Shown: positions 9,296 through 20,892, numbered from the stretch's first letter. The stretch is DNA of 64,000 nt from Sesamum alatum (GCA_034509735.1 JACGWO010000004.1:15543395-15607394); one strand, 5' to 3'. Notes: generated by a model from the sequence alone, not told the origin. Program-made: numbers and translations.

Positions 9296-12200
9296 TCTCT
9301 TCTCTTCTCTTCTTGCTTGCTGTTATTTTACATGCAACTGTGTATGATTAGTGGCAGCTTGCAAACCACAGGCGCAAAGATGTATATATGAAAGATGGTT
9401 GAACTCTGTAGACTATTGTTTAGCATTTAACTCATATTTCTTGAATGCAGGAGCCACATTTGGAGAGCTGGGGTCTGTTTGAGAGAGATCACTGCAATTC
9501 CTTATCTGGTGCTATAGAAGCATTGGAAGCTAGCACTATCCGTCTTCCTCTGGTTGGTGGTGCAAGGGTATGATGGTGTTTTTCCTAATGAATACAACTG
9601 CATTGCCCCTTAAGATAGTTTGTAACTAAAGAACTAACAAAGCCTAGTGCCCTCCTCTTTGTTTGAATTTGTTCAGGCTGATATTCATAAGGTGCAAGAA
9701 GCAATATCTTCGGCTGTTGATATGATGCAAGCAATGGCATCTTCGGTTTGCTCTTTGCTAACTAAGGTAAATCCATTTTTTAATTGGATTGTCAGAATGC
9801 ATTCAACCTCATTTTTTCATAGTCTGCAAACTTAAGTTTGTCCTCAAAGTTCTTAACTGGTTTTTAATTTATTGTCTGATTTCTTGGGTAAGTATCATGT
9901 AATACTCACTAGTCAGAACACAAACAAGTATCTAGATTGTAGACTTTAAGAAGAAGAAGCCACTTTTGAGACCACTGATGGAAAGGGAAAGGTTAAAATC
10001 AATTCTGTTAGCCCCATGATGCTTCAGTATTTTCTCAGGACTATTGTGAAAGGAATTTCTTTTGCATGAATATTACATTGTTGCAGTACTAGGAAGTTAG
10101 GACTCCTAAGTGTATACATTGATTTAACTCATAAATGCAGAATTGTTTTTAGTAATATACACGTAATATTAGCTTATAGTAGCAACATAATTAACAAAAA
10201 TGGAGAAATATGCTTTATAACATGTATGCACACATATATAACTGGTTATAGTTATATATTTATTGGATAGAAAATAAACGAATATGAAAATTGTTCATTA
10301 ATTCTTGGAATATGTCAAATTTACAAATGAATTTGTTAGGGGAAAATTCTTATTTTGAATTTAATTATGCGAAGTTAATAGTTATTATATACATCTCTAA
10401 ATAAATAACATTACATAATAATTTTATAATAAAAAGGGAATGATTTTGAAAATAAGTTTGAAAATATAATTATAGTAAGTCATGTATCTCATATTTATAA
10501 TTACATAGAATACAAGAGAAGCTTGAAGCATTTTTTCCATTTTATTTCTAGAGATGTAGGACATATTCTACATAATGTTCCCATTTGGCCCTGGGATTGA
10601 GTAGGCCAAACTTGCGTTTTGAATGCAAACACAACTTTTTATATCGTATCGTCCCTTTTCCATAATTACTTTAAGGATTAAATTATATCAAAACCACATT
10701 TTGATAAAACTGCAATTTGTATCTTTTAATCCCGTCGCAATTATTTTTCATCTAATTATCTATTATATATTAAATTCTACCAAAACCACTTCACATGAGG
10801 TAAGTTTTGGAATTTAATTAAAATTTGCATTTGTATAATCAATTATTGAAATTGTAAATCCAAACGCCATAATCACTTTTCCTAAAATCAACTCCAAAAT
10901 CAATTCTTTCATAATCAATCATGCAACAGTTCGGCCAAACTGGGCCAATATCAATAACAAGTTTTAATCATTATTGTCATTGTTACTATTATTAGATTAT
11001 GGGTATTACCAAATTTTACACAAATTTTAAAAAAAATTACTGCATTAATTATACATAATATTATTCACTAGATAAATATGAAAAGTTATAAGTATTTCTA
11101 AGAATGTATTACTATTTTCTCAGTTTCATTTGCCAGAAGAATATTCTGTATCGAATCATAAAATGATTTAAATAATTATATATAGAAAATATTACGATAA
11201 TTCATGGAAGTAACATGAGAACAAATTGAAAATTAATATCAACATAAACAAACAAAAATCATATACATTAAATTAAATGAATATTTCTTTGAAAAAGGAG
11301 TTACATATATACATTAATAGGGCTTATTTTTTGGATAGATCTTACATAAGCTTATGAAGGTATCATACTGTTATTTTAAACTATAAAAACTGTAATATTT
11401 ATTGAATAAGATTGAATATGCTTTGTTTTATTTTAATATATTAATTTAATATATATATATATTAAATATATAATTTTAGAAAATATTAGAAACAAAATTA
11501 TTAAAGAAAAAAAAAAAAAAAAAGCCCATGAGCAATAGAGACAGCTATGTCAAGCGTGCTCACGAGGGTTACATGCTGGTTCGACCCTTTTGCACCTCTA
11601 GTTCTCCCAATAACAAGCAATGGAACACTGGCCTTGCGAGTCTGTTTGAGTCATTTTGCACCTCCAGTTCTCTTGATAACAAGCTATGGAATCCTTGCCA
11701 GTAGAGGGCATCCCATTTATCAAGGTGGCAGTTATTGAGAGCATTCCAGGACAACCAGCCTGAGAAAGGTCTAAGATCTGGATGCAACTCAAAATTACAG
11801 GTTTTTTTGGTTAAACATGACATTTGTTATAAAGGAAAGGGAGAATTACATTAACACCTACTGATCTACGGTCTATTTACACAAATGCCTTTTTAGAGAA
11901 TTACACAGACACCCACCAGAAATATTAGAGAAACTACTCCTGCTTTTTAGAAAATTACACATAAGTCCCAGCAATGTCAACATCATTACACAAACTCTTT
12001 CTGCTTTTGGACAGTCTGAACATTCCACATTTGTAAAGAGTTACTCGAGGTTTGGGTACTAAAGAGTTACTAATAACAACCAAAAATTTATATTGTATTA
12101 GTGTTTAAAAAAGGGTTGAGTTGTCAGATATAAAATCCCCCACCAGATTTGCATGAGCTGAAGAGGAACTCTTATAAGACAATGAAAGAAAAAAATCAAC

Positions 12201-12675
12201 TGAGTTTTCGCTACTTATGTAATTTGAGCACCTAAGCAATAAGCAGTGGGTGAATATTATTTCTAATGTTTGCTTACCATCTCTTTCTTAAATTCCCTTT
12301 AATTGCTATGCACTACTTTGCGTCAAACAGGTGGAGCAGATGAACTTACTGATGTCCGAACTTTCTGATCTAAGTACAAGAGAGCATCGTCTACTTGATG
12401 AATGCAAAGATTTGTTATCAACAACATCCATACCGCTGCAGGTCAGAACAATTGACATAAAACTATCTTCAAAATAATCCCATTGTTCAATATTTTCCTT
12501 ACCTTTAAGCTGCTGAAAAACCTCTTGTTTCTATAAACTACTTACTATTTCTTTTTAGCAGATGATTTTATTAGTGTGCTAACACAAGTTATTGTGCCAG
12601 GTCATATATTGTAGCCTGAGGACCCATGTACTGCAAGTTCAACGTGCACCCGTAAGCTTAGCAAAGAAAGTGTAA
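6136..12675 (+). CDS. QWRF-motif (augmin subunit 8-like) microtubule protein, complete
   Basis: Six exons: 6136-7512, 8972-9091, 9451-9567, 9677-9766, 12331-12441 and 12601-12675. All introns are GT-AG and phase 0, giving 629 residues, close to family size. The long basic, Ser-rich N-terminal region holds the family motifs REVSSRYLS (38-46), SPMLSRS (80-86), RSLSVSFQGESYSVPVSK (123-140) and WPGRLRSENSGFFTRSLDY (190-208). The C-terminal helical domain opens with LLYNRLLQWRLANA (432-445). The signature tetrad is QWRL at 439-442 rather than QWRF. Exons 2-6 give RSLYTAW..LRHSVGSKRIELQLLR, the SWGLFERDHCNSLSGAIEAL and AISSAVDMMQAM blocks and the CSLRTHVLQ end. Family members bind microtubules, some as plant augmin subunit 8 recruiting gamma-tubulin nucleation. 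Extending exon 1 to the stop at 7548 would read into intron 1 and lose the conserved domain. Closest to the Arabidopsis QWRF2/SCO3 group; the exact orthologue is not assignable by eye. Confidence 0.93.
9264..9313 (+). repeat. (CT)n / (TCTCT)n microsatellite in intron 2
   Basis: About 27 bases of perfect CT dinucleotides are followed by four TCTCT units. It lies about 140 bp before the exon 3 acceptor and is probably a neutral, length-variable tract. Confidence 0.9.
11586..11705 (+). repeat. Tandem ~66-bp duplication in intron 4
   Basis: The block ttttgcacctctagttctc, then ataacaagcaatgga, at 11588 recurs at 11654 with a few substitutions. It lies in the 2.56-kb fourth intron (9767-12330), just after an A17 run at about 11507-11523 that could be the tail of a retroposed insert. 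No host gene for such an insert is recognised. Confidence 0.7.
11838..12010. mobile_element. One-ended MITE remnant in intron 4
   Basis: Repeated blocks (gagaattacattaacacc, tttacacaaatgcc, gagaattacacagacaccc, aaaattacacataag) match the arm style of the Mutator-type MITEs elsewhere in the window. No clear opposite arm is seen before exon 5. Confidence 0.4.
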
Positions 12676-13275
12676 AATGCTGATCTTGTCTTATGGCTAA
12701 CATCAGACAACTGCTATTTCTCTTACAGCACCATGCAAGCGATGGTGGTGAAATGGTAGTTTACATAGTTAATTTTGTGTGGGGTTTGGCCGAGTGGTCT
12801 GTTTGTCTCGGTCAGGTTTTTCCAGAGCAGCTCCAAAATCTGATTTTGTGTGCAGATCTTACTTTCTACTCTAGGTTGTATACACCTACTCCTATCAATT
12901 CTCAGATATATGTAAATATGCTAGTTTAGCCTTCAAGTATACATGCCCGTGTAGTTATTAGTATTTTGTTATTTGTTTGTGATGCTATTTTGGGGGCGCG
13001 ATGGGGGTTTGCGCCATGCGTTGGAAGATATTAGTATTTGTCCTCCTTGATATGGGTAAAATAGTTCACAAAATATAAGCATTAAACGTAATCACAACTT
13101 CAAATATATGTCTAAAACAGATCAGAGAGTTTGCTCCTTTAACGGCGGGTCATATCCCCACGCTGGTTTGATCCGCACAACTCGAGTACTGGGTGAATTT
13201 CGGGCCATGGATCAGAGACACGGAAATTCATGATATGAATACATATCGATGGACAGTAGATTTAAATTATAAAAA
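12676..13275. other. 3' flank of QWRF gene
   Basis: Probably includes the 3' UTR. I see no strong poly(A) signal that would fix its end. No other gene, RNA gene or repeat is recognised. Confidence 0.45.
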
Positions 13276-13839
13276 GGGATAATTATACTGTCTTTTCTTA
13301 TAATTCGGTGTAATTATATGCAAATTTTATGTGGTTTGAAAAATTATAATTAGTATTTTTGAGGTTTGCTTCTGTTTAATAAATAAGTCATTTTTTAGTG
13401 AAAATTCATCGAATTTGTCAATAAATAAAAAAAATAAAATAAAATTGAATGAAAATTCATTTACAATTGACTTATTACTGACTTATTGTAGGTGAAATAA
13501 ATTGTTTCTAACTAAACTACCCTTGTAAGGATGAAGATATACTTTCTCAAATGCATTAATGTGTGATGATGTATAATGGTAGTTTGGTCAGAAAAAGATA
13601 ATCGGCATCAAAAAGATTTGTTTGATCTGCATTAAGTCAATAATAAGACAATCGGGGGTAAATATGATTTTCGTTTAATTTTTTTGTTAATATCAACAAA
13701 TTCGATAAAATTTGACTAACAGATGGACCTATTTGTTAGATGGAAGCAAACCTCAAGGGTATTGAATATAATTTTTCAAACTATAGCGGATCTACGTGTA
13801 ATTAAACCAAACCACAAGTAAGGGCAGTGTAATTATCCC
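13276..13839. mobile_element. Mutator-type MITE, 564 bp
   Basis: The left end starts gggataattatactg; the right end read on minus starts gggataattacactg. About 110 bp of each arm match, including gtttgaaaaattata and gaggtttgcttc. Flanking sequence (ttataaaaa and ttaaaaaat) is an imperfect 9-bp duplication. No coding capacity. Confidence 0.8.
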
Positions 13840-13866
13840 TTAAAAAATGTTAATCTTATTTTGTTT

Positions 13867-14055
13867 AGAGTAAATTAAATTCACACCTCCTGAACTTTGG
13901 TATAATTACAAATACATTCCTAATATTAAAAGTTATAAATATCTTCCTTGAAGTTTGTTCCATCTTACATATAACTCCACTGATAGGGTTCTGGTGAATT
14001 GGACATGTGATATTTCAAAACTGTCCCTTATAAAATTTTGATTATAATTTGACCA
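13867..14055. mobile_element. Left part of a MITE split by the LINE
   Basis: gagtaaattaaattcacacctcctgaactttggtataattacaaat follows the left arm of the 3209-3632 element block for block. The matching right arm is absent here. A diverged candidate (gagggagttaaatgttatgatc and gtgagtaaatgttatatttt) lies at about 18906-18958, just past the LINE tail. Confidence 0.5.
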
Positions 14056-14074
14056 TTTGGTTGGAGGCACTCTG

Positions 14075-15163
14075 GATTCGAGTTAATATTGATGTAACTG
14101 CTCCTCTGGAACGGGCTCTGGGGTTCGGGTTCAGAATGATAACTCAATGGTCGTTCGGCTTACATATGAATGTTTGTCGAATTTTTGTTACCGATGCAGT
14201 CGGTTAGGCCATCTTCAACGGATGTGTGATCTCCACTTTGTCGATGGTTTTGTTGATCCCGACTTGCATGCTCCTTATGGCCCTTGACTTCGTGAAAAAT
14301 CATTTGGCGAGCGTTCGACATTGAACACTTCAACGTGGCGGCCTACTGTTGTTCGCCCGTTCAAAGCACTTTCTCGCTCAGCGGAGGGGGGTGGTCTCCA
14401 GACGGTATGTGGTGCTAATGTGTTTGTTGACAATTCCTAGTTCGAGTGGGAGTCTGCCACAGGCTGCCGAAGTGGCCAAGTCCAATAGGCCCTCTTTGAT
14501 CCCCGTAGAATAGCCTTCTGGCCCAACTATTAATGTGCCAGGCCCGTCTCTATCTAATGGTCCAATCTGGGAGTCGGTGGGTACGATTGTTTTTGAAGCT
14601 ACTACGCCTGACACAATTTCTGGCCCAATATGTCGACAACCTCTTACACCTATTCACGAACCACTGTGGTAGGTCCATCATCACAAGCCCCTGTTGCCCT
14701 CGTACCATCTCAGCCTATTATGGTCCACCTCTTGATCCAGCCGCTGATGCCGAACTTCGATTTAGGCTACTGTCTTTCTGACATGCTCCATATCTCAAGC
14801 GTTGCTCACACCGGCTTCCCTATGCCCTCATAAATCATTCACCACTGAAATCCCTATGCTCGCTTGTTCTACTAATTTTGGTTTAGATCGACCTCCTTCC
14901 CCTTCTGTTCTGGCTCCCGGTGATGTTGATTTGTTTGATATTCCATTGCGGAGGACCTTGGTGAGGGTTCAAGTCCGGGGTTTATTGATGCTTTCTCCCT
15001 AGGTAAAGGGGTTTCTCTGGCAACCAAAGCCCACTATCGGTGCCGGTTGTGTGTCCTATGAGCTAAACGTAAGTTACCTCATCCGCATACTGTGGGTGTG
15101 GCGGGTCAACAAACTAAGAAGCGTGTGGTTTTGAGATCTTATGATACTTCATTGGAGAGCATT
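14075..15163 (+). pseudogene. LINE ORF1 remnant with CCHC zinc knuckle
   Basis: At 14186-14227 the translation is CYRCSRLGHLQRMC, a CX2CX4HX4C knuckle of the type found in plant LINE ORF1 nucleic-acid-binding proteins. It is preceded by a region reading LWIRVNIDVTAPLERAL, as in that family. A stop (TGA) replaces the Trp of the following PYGPW motif near 14284. The rest to 15163 has frameshifts and low similarity that I cannot assign further. The N-terminal DUF4283-like part is absent, so the copy is 5'-truncated. Confidence 0.7.
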
Positions 15164-18100
15164 ATGAGTTGCCTCGTGTGGAACTGTCACGGGCTTGGGG
15201 GACCCGGGACAGTTTGGCATCTCTAGAGTTGATCAAGGCTCATGACCCCTCAATTATTTTCCTGATCGAAACCAAGTACAAAAAAGCTCATTTTGATAAA
15301 TTAAAATATCGGCTTGATATATTCGGGTACACGTGGATACAGGGTCGTGGTAGGGGCCTGATTCTGCTCTAGAAGAAGAGTATGTCTATACCCCTACTCA
15401 GTTTATCTAATCGTCATATTAATTCGGTTGTTGAGTCTAATGAGTTTCTCTGGTGTTTCACTGGGTTCTACGAGGAGCCTGAAACTGCTTGACGCAAGGA
15501 CTCTTGGCGTCTATTGCAGCATTTGACAGATCAATCTTTCCCGTGATTAGTTTGTGGTGACTTTAATGCAATGTTATTCCCACATGAAAAATAGAGTGCA
15601 CATCCTACTCAACCATGGCTGTTACGTGATTTCAAATCTGCAATTGAGGATGCTCAATTAACTGATCTTGATCGCATTTTTGGTGATGGGAATTGCTGTG
15701 CTATACACCCAACATCTCAGGTTGAACATCTTTCTCTTACTTATTCTGATCATTATCCCCTTCTTATTAGTACTGTCAGACAAGCGACTATGTAGCATCA
15801 AAGATTGTACAGGGCTTTTCATTTGAAGCATATTAGGTGAAGTCGGTTGACTGTGTTAACATTGTTCAGGATACATGGCTCAAGCCAACCGGTAAGGATT
15901 GGTTGCTGCTGCCGCATTACAACAGCTGCATGCGTGCCGTTTGGGTTTGCTGTCACGGAGTAAACGCAACTATGGCTCTCTTGACAAATGTACTAAATTG
16001 TTGGAAGATAAACTAGCCAACCTTACTGCAGGTGAATTTGGTGGAGGCTCTCCTATTTCTGTTCAGCCTGTACATGTGGAGTAAACGCAACTATGGTTGT
16101 ACAAGCTGAATTGTAGGCTCTCTTGCATGATAATGAAATTCGGTTGATGCAATGGGCAAAGGTGGAGTGGCTTCGTGAATGGGATCAGAACACAAAGTTT
16201 TTTCCATGCTCGTGCATTGAGTAGACAGAAAGGGGATATGATTACACGTCTTCAAATCGAATCTGGACATTGGCGGTCTCGACAGGTCGATGTTGAACGA
16301 CTTGTGAATTAGTATTTTTAGGGGTTGTTCGCCTCATGTGCCCATTAGACAACGACATGGAATCAGTTTTTTCGGTTGTGCCGGTTAGAGTCACTCTAGA
16401 AATGAACACCAGTCTGAATCAACCTTTCACGGCGGATGAGGTCCGTTCCTCTCTATTTTCAATGTCCCCCCTTACATCCCCGGGTCACAATGGGTTCCCA
16501 CCGCTCTTTTTTAGAAATACTGGTCGGTGATAGGGTTGGACAAAACTAGATGTATGTTGAGTTTGCTTAACGATCAGGTGATGGTTCTTGCTCTCAATTT
16601 TATGTATAATGTGCTGCTACCTAAAACGTTTGTGCCTGAGAACATGATTGAATAGGCCTATACGTTTATGTATTGTAGTGTACAAAATTGCTTCCAAGGC
16701 AATCACGAATAGGCTTACAGAGTGTATCGATTTTATTATTTCCCCCTCACAATTAGCCTTCACATGCGGACGGTTGATTACATACAATGTTTTACTAGCT
16801 TTGAAATTTCTCATTTTCTTAAAAATCGTCGGAGTGGGAATATTGGCCTCTTTGCTTTTAAACTCGATGTGAGCAAAGCATATGACAGACTAAAATGGGA
16901 TTCTCTTGCTCGTTTATTGACCAGATTGGGTTTTGCCTCTTCATTTGTCAGGCTCATCATGTTATGTGTTACCTTTGTGACATTCTCATTTATTTTGAAT
17001 AGTGGTGTATTTGGTCATCTGAAACCGAGTCAGGTGTTGCGCTAAGGCGACCGCCTTTCCCCATTCCTTTTCATCCTCTATGCTGAAGCGTTTAGTTGTT
17101 TGTTGTAGGTTGTTGAAGAGGGTGATGCGATAAGGGTTGTGTTGATTTCCCGAGGAGCTCCTCGCATTTCTTATTTTCTCTTCGTAGATGATTCCCTTAT
17201 CTGTTATCAGGCCTCCGAACAGTCCATACTCCATATCCAAACCATGTTGCAGTAGTATTCACATGCATCGAGGAAGCTTATTAACTATCAAAGGTCGGAA
17301 ATCATGTTTAGTGTGAGGCTGGAGCTACAGGCATAGTTGGCTCACTTGTTGGGTGTACAACTGGTGCCGAAATTAGTCAAGTATCTTGGCTTGCCGAATA
17401 TTATGGGACGATAAAAAAGGAAGTGTTTGTATATATTCAGGACAATTTGGAAACGTGTTTTGGGATGAAAAAAAAGGATGTTGCCACAAGCAGGTTGCGA
17501 AATCCTTATTGAAGAGGTTTTACAAGCTATTCCAATGTATACAATGACTTGCTTTTTACTTCCGGGGACGTTGGTGTATGAATTAGAATCTATCTCTGCA
17601 GATTTTTGATGGCATTGCAACTTGGAAAGGAAGGCTCATTGGGTGTCATGGGATAAACTTTGTGCTCGGACGCATGATGGGGGGGGGGGGGGGGGGACGG
17701 GGGGACGAGTCGATAGCCTTCATCATTTCAACCTAGCGCTGCTCGCTAAGCAAGCATGGCGGTTAGTTCATTCCCCGGAGTTACTTCTTTCCCGGGTGTT
17801 GAAGGCACGCTACTTTCCACGCTCAGATTTCTTTTCAACAAGATTGGGGTCTAAACCATCGTACACTTGGTGTAACATTATGGCTGCACAACAAGTGATC
17901 AAGGCGAGTTGTCGTTGGCATGTCGGGAATGGGTGCTCATTCATATATAGCAAGGTAATTGGATCCCGAGGCCGCACACTTTCCGACCATTTACTTGCCT
18001 GCCAACGCTACCGTTTCCGAGCTTGTTCGGCCACAAGGTGTCGACTGGAACTTGGAGATCATAGACTCAATCTTTTGTGCATCAAATACTCAAGCTATCA

Positions 18101-18720
18101 CGGCGATCTCGATTCCGAACATGACTGAACTTGACAAGTTAGTATGTCACTATTCTAAAAAAAATGGCTCATTTTTGTAAGTGCATACCATCTTGTTGTG
18201 GAGTTAGAACATAGGGATAGTACAACAGGTTTTAGTGGTTTGCGAGGGGTGTTAAGGAATGGGTGGGATTTTATTTGGCGTACGAAAGTACCTGGTAAGG
18301 TACAAGTGTTTGTTTGGAGGCTTTGCATTGCCTTTTCTTTGGGGTGAATTTTACGACAGCTGCAAGTGATGATCCAAGCAGGCTGCCCACACTGTCTGGG
18401 GAGGACGAGAATGATAAGCATGCTATGTTAGGTTGTGATTTTGCTTGACATACCTGGGCCTTGACCAATCTCCCTTGGCACACCGTTAATAGTTGGGGTG
18501 ATAGTGGGGAGTCGTGGGTTAGATACCTCAACCAAAACCCTGATGCTTGCGAATACAGATATGCCTTGGTGGTGGCTTGACGACTGTGGAATGGTCGAAA
18601 TAGAGTGCTGATGGAAGATGGTAGGCTCACGCCTCTAGATATTTTTATTTCAAGCAGGTGCTTCCTTGCCTCGTTTGAAGAAGCCAATCTGCTCAGGCCT
18701 ACAGAGAGCGATGTTGTTCT
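15164..18720 (+). pseudogene. LINE ORF2 (endonuclease-reverse transcriptase) pseudogene
   Basis: It starts at ATG 15164 with MSCLVWNCHGLG, the usual start of plant LINE ORF2. Across frames, the endonuclease region gives IKAHDPSIIFLIETKYKK (about 15225-15290) and CGDFNAM (about 15555). RT gives SPLTSPGHNGFP (about 16480), FKLDVSKAYDRLKWDSL (about 16857) and FVDDSL (about 17183) in place of the catalytic FADD/YADD box. Downstream come HWVSWDKLC (about 17640), LHHFNLALLAKQAWRL and a zf-RVT-like VPGKVQVFVWRL (about 18290). Stops such as those at 15370 and 15490, and frameshifts, make it non-functional. An 18-G run at 17679-17696 interrupts the frame. Confidence 0.82.
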
Positions 18721-18882
18721 TTAAATTTTCTCTTTGTTACGGCTAATCTATAGCCTTTTTGTGGGTTCCAGGGGATGGGTGGCCTTTTGTATTGTTGCAC
18801 TGGAAAGTTTGTATGGCCTCTGTTTGTAAGCATCTGCTTAGTTGGATATTGGTGTTTAATAAGTTATTTTTATTAAAAAAAA

Positions 18883-19155
18883 TAAAATTGTAATGTATTA
18901 AAAAAATTGAGGGAGTTAAATGTTATGATCTATTATACTTTGTGAGTAAATGTTATATTTTATTTTATTTTCTAAACTAGCCATGTTTTTACCTTTATCC
19001 CTGTTGGAAATGTATCCATGTTTCTAAACTAGCCATGTAAAGGCTTTTCACACAAATTTTACATGGCTTCTCAATGGACCAACTCATATTCTAGTAAAAG
19101 TAGATTTAGATATCGAAAAGAGAGATAAAAGAAATGGATGTTTGAAGAATGCATC
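18883..19155. other. Spacer with MITE-arm-like and foldback-related sequence
   Basis: Includes the possible split MITE arm (18906-18958). At about 19070-19150 there is a diverged extra copy of the foldback arm that follows. No gene. Confidence 0.4.
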
Positions 19156-19656
19156 TATATATACATATTTTAATCTATTTGTTTCTCTTTTACAATTTTT
19201 ACATTGTCTCTTAACGGATCATTCATATTCTAATAAAAAAAATTTGTAATATAAAAAATAGAGATGTAAGCACATGAATGTTTGAACAAGATCAGTGCCA
19301 ATATGCTATTACATAAATATCCAATATGTATACTGGTGGTGGAATTAAGTGGTACATATTGGACGTTATGTAATAGTACATTGGCAACGATTTTTTTCAA
19401 ACATCCATGTTCAGAAAATCATTGTCAATATACTATTACATAAACATCCAATAAGTATCATATTTGTGGAATTAAGTGGTACATATTGGAAGTTATGTAA
19501 TAGTACATTGACAATGTTTTTCTTCAAACATCCATGTGCTTACATCTCTCTTTCTAATATCTAAACTTATTTTCACTATGATATGAACTGATCCATTGAG
19601 AAGTATGTAAAAATTGTAAGAAAAGACCTTAGATCAAAATATGTATATCGAGAGGC
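19156..19656. mobile_element. Foldback element with long inverted arms
   Basis: The left arm (19156-~19325) and right arm (~19490-19656) are reverse complements over about 165 bp. Shared blocks are tatatacatatttt, ttacaatttttacat, gagatgtaagcacatg and tattacataa. The centre carries a direct repeat: ttaagtggtacatattgga is found at about 19345 and 19471. It ends a few bases before the CACTA terminus. The superfamily is unknown and it has no coding capacity. Confidence 0.75.
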
Positions 19657-19667
19657 AATCCCTATGA

Positions 19668-20192
19668 CACTATAAAAAAAGCACAGGATTTGTAATAATT
19701 TTTTGTAAAGGCCAGGTGGCCGTTCCAATATATACGGCTTTTGAAATCATTTTAGAATAGTAAAAGTTTGCTGACGTTACAGTATTGGCCGAATGGATTA
19801 AATAATTTTGTAGTGGAAAAAACTGCTGAAAAAGTTGTTACAAAACACTGGTATGCGTAGAGCCGTCACAAAGTTATAGCCGTTACAGTTTGTAACGGTT
19901 GCTGGAATGCCTGGTTCACCTTGTAACGACCATGTGTCATGCTGAAAGTGACCATTCCAAGTTCTGCATGGTGCAACCGTTCCAAATTGACTAATTGATA
20001 TTGTCGATACAACAATCGTTCCAACAGGACGAACCGCTAAAAATTTGTTTTGATTTTTGTAACGGTGTGGTTTTATTGTAGCGGCTACCTAGAAGCGAGC
20101 AAACCCGTTACAAATATCGCACACAAAAACCGTTTGAAAATGTAAGCAATAGTAATCGGTTAAAAAACCATTTCAATTGAAATGGTTTTTAT
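19668..20192 (+). repeat. CACTA terminal and subterminal repeat region
   Basis: After the CACTA end, short motifs recur in both orientations: ggccgttcc, agccgttac, tgtaacgg, caaccgttcc, caatcgttcc and cccgttac. In En/Spm elements such subterminal motifs bind the element's own TnpA-like protein. The region resumes after E1 at 30424 with ggccgttc, ccaacggct and agccgttcc. Confidence 0.75.
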
Positions 20193-20304
20193 TGAAAGAA
20201 AATTCGGTGGATCGTCCCGGGAATTGCGCGAATGCGGAAGCGCGGTAAAAGTAAACATATTAAAATTTACAAATAAAAGGCATGCTTTTAATTTAAAGAA
20301 CACG

Positions 20305-20325
20305 CTCAAGGGGTGTGCCCTTGAG
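20305..20325 (-). other. U5 stem-loop, conserved in all LTRs
   Basis: Arms CTCAAGGG and CCCTTGAG form a perfect 8-bp stem around GTGTG. It lies about 112 bp from the U5 end. Counterparts are at 28517-28537, 47638-47658, 57085-57105 and 61789-61809. In family B (31851-31871, 39456-39476) the arms are CCCAAGGG/CCCTTGGG. Paired bases change together between copies. Confidence 0.75.
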
Positions 20326-20777
20326 GTTCCCGGGCGTTCGGTGTATCTCATGATCATAAAACAATTAAATAAATCATGGAGGCCATAGAGTTGAAAAATA
20401 AAGAGGGACGAAATCTTAAACGAGACCTACCCGTTGTCGTTTTCGTCTTCAACTGCTACTCGCGTTGTTCCCCGTTTTGCACCAAGACCTCGTTCTTGAG
20501 ATCCTCCAAATCGTGACACACGATCCACCCACGTATCTTGCACGTCGTGCTAGCAACGAACAAGTATTATTTTTGGAGTGGACGAATCAATAACTCGTTA
20601 TCAATTAACGGTATTGGTTCGTCTAAGTTCTTGATGTTCCAAGAACAAAAAGAACTAAGGAAAAATATTTTCTTGCTAGAGAAAGAGAGAGGGGCGGACG
20701 AGAGGTGGGAGAGGGAGAGTGTGTGTTGTGTGTGTTTTTCAAGAATCATCAATCTCTTAAATGTTGGAAACTAGGGG

Positions 20778-20892
20778 TTTATATAGAGGAAGAGTTTAAT
20801 CCTCTTTAAACTCAAACTCTAAGTAACCTAATTTGACTAGGATTTTGACCTAGTCAAAGTCCTAGTCAAACTAGTGTTTGACCTAGTCAAAC
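20778..20892 (-). promoter_or_regulatory. LTR promoter: TATA box and TTGAC (W-box) cluster
   Basis: On minus, CTATATAAAC at about 20778-20788 is the likely TATA box. Some 45-110 bp upstream (20831-20892) lie six TTGAC[C/T] cores in both orientations, three as inverted pairs. W-boxes bind WRKY factors and drive stress induction of several plant copia elements. The same arrangement is at 28991-29104, about 48115-48230, 57540-57650 and 62256-62375. Confidence 0.7.

Larger units (their letters stand above)
14060..18882 (+). mobile_element. L1-type LINE, 5'-truncated and decayed
   Basis: Order is ORF1 zinc-knuckle region, AP endonuclease, reverse transcriptase and zf-RVT domain, then a 3' end tttaataagttatttttatt plus an A-rich tail at about 18875-18882. 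All are on plus. The 5' edge is placed where recognisable ORF1 sequence begins; no clear target-site duplication is seen. It carries many stops and frameshifts. Confidence 0.85.

Noticed and set aside
10585..10950. Possible MITE in intron 4 with ggccaaac-type ends
   Set aside because: End symmetry is weak and no target duplication was found.
19349..19564. 71-aa frame in the foldback
   Set aside because: The frame follows the internal direct repeat and has no protein similarity I can recognise.
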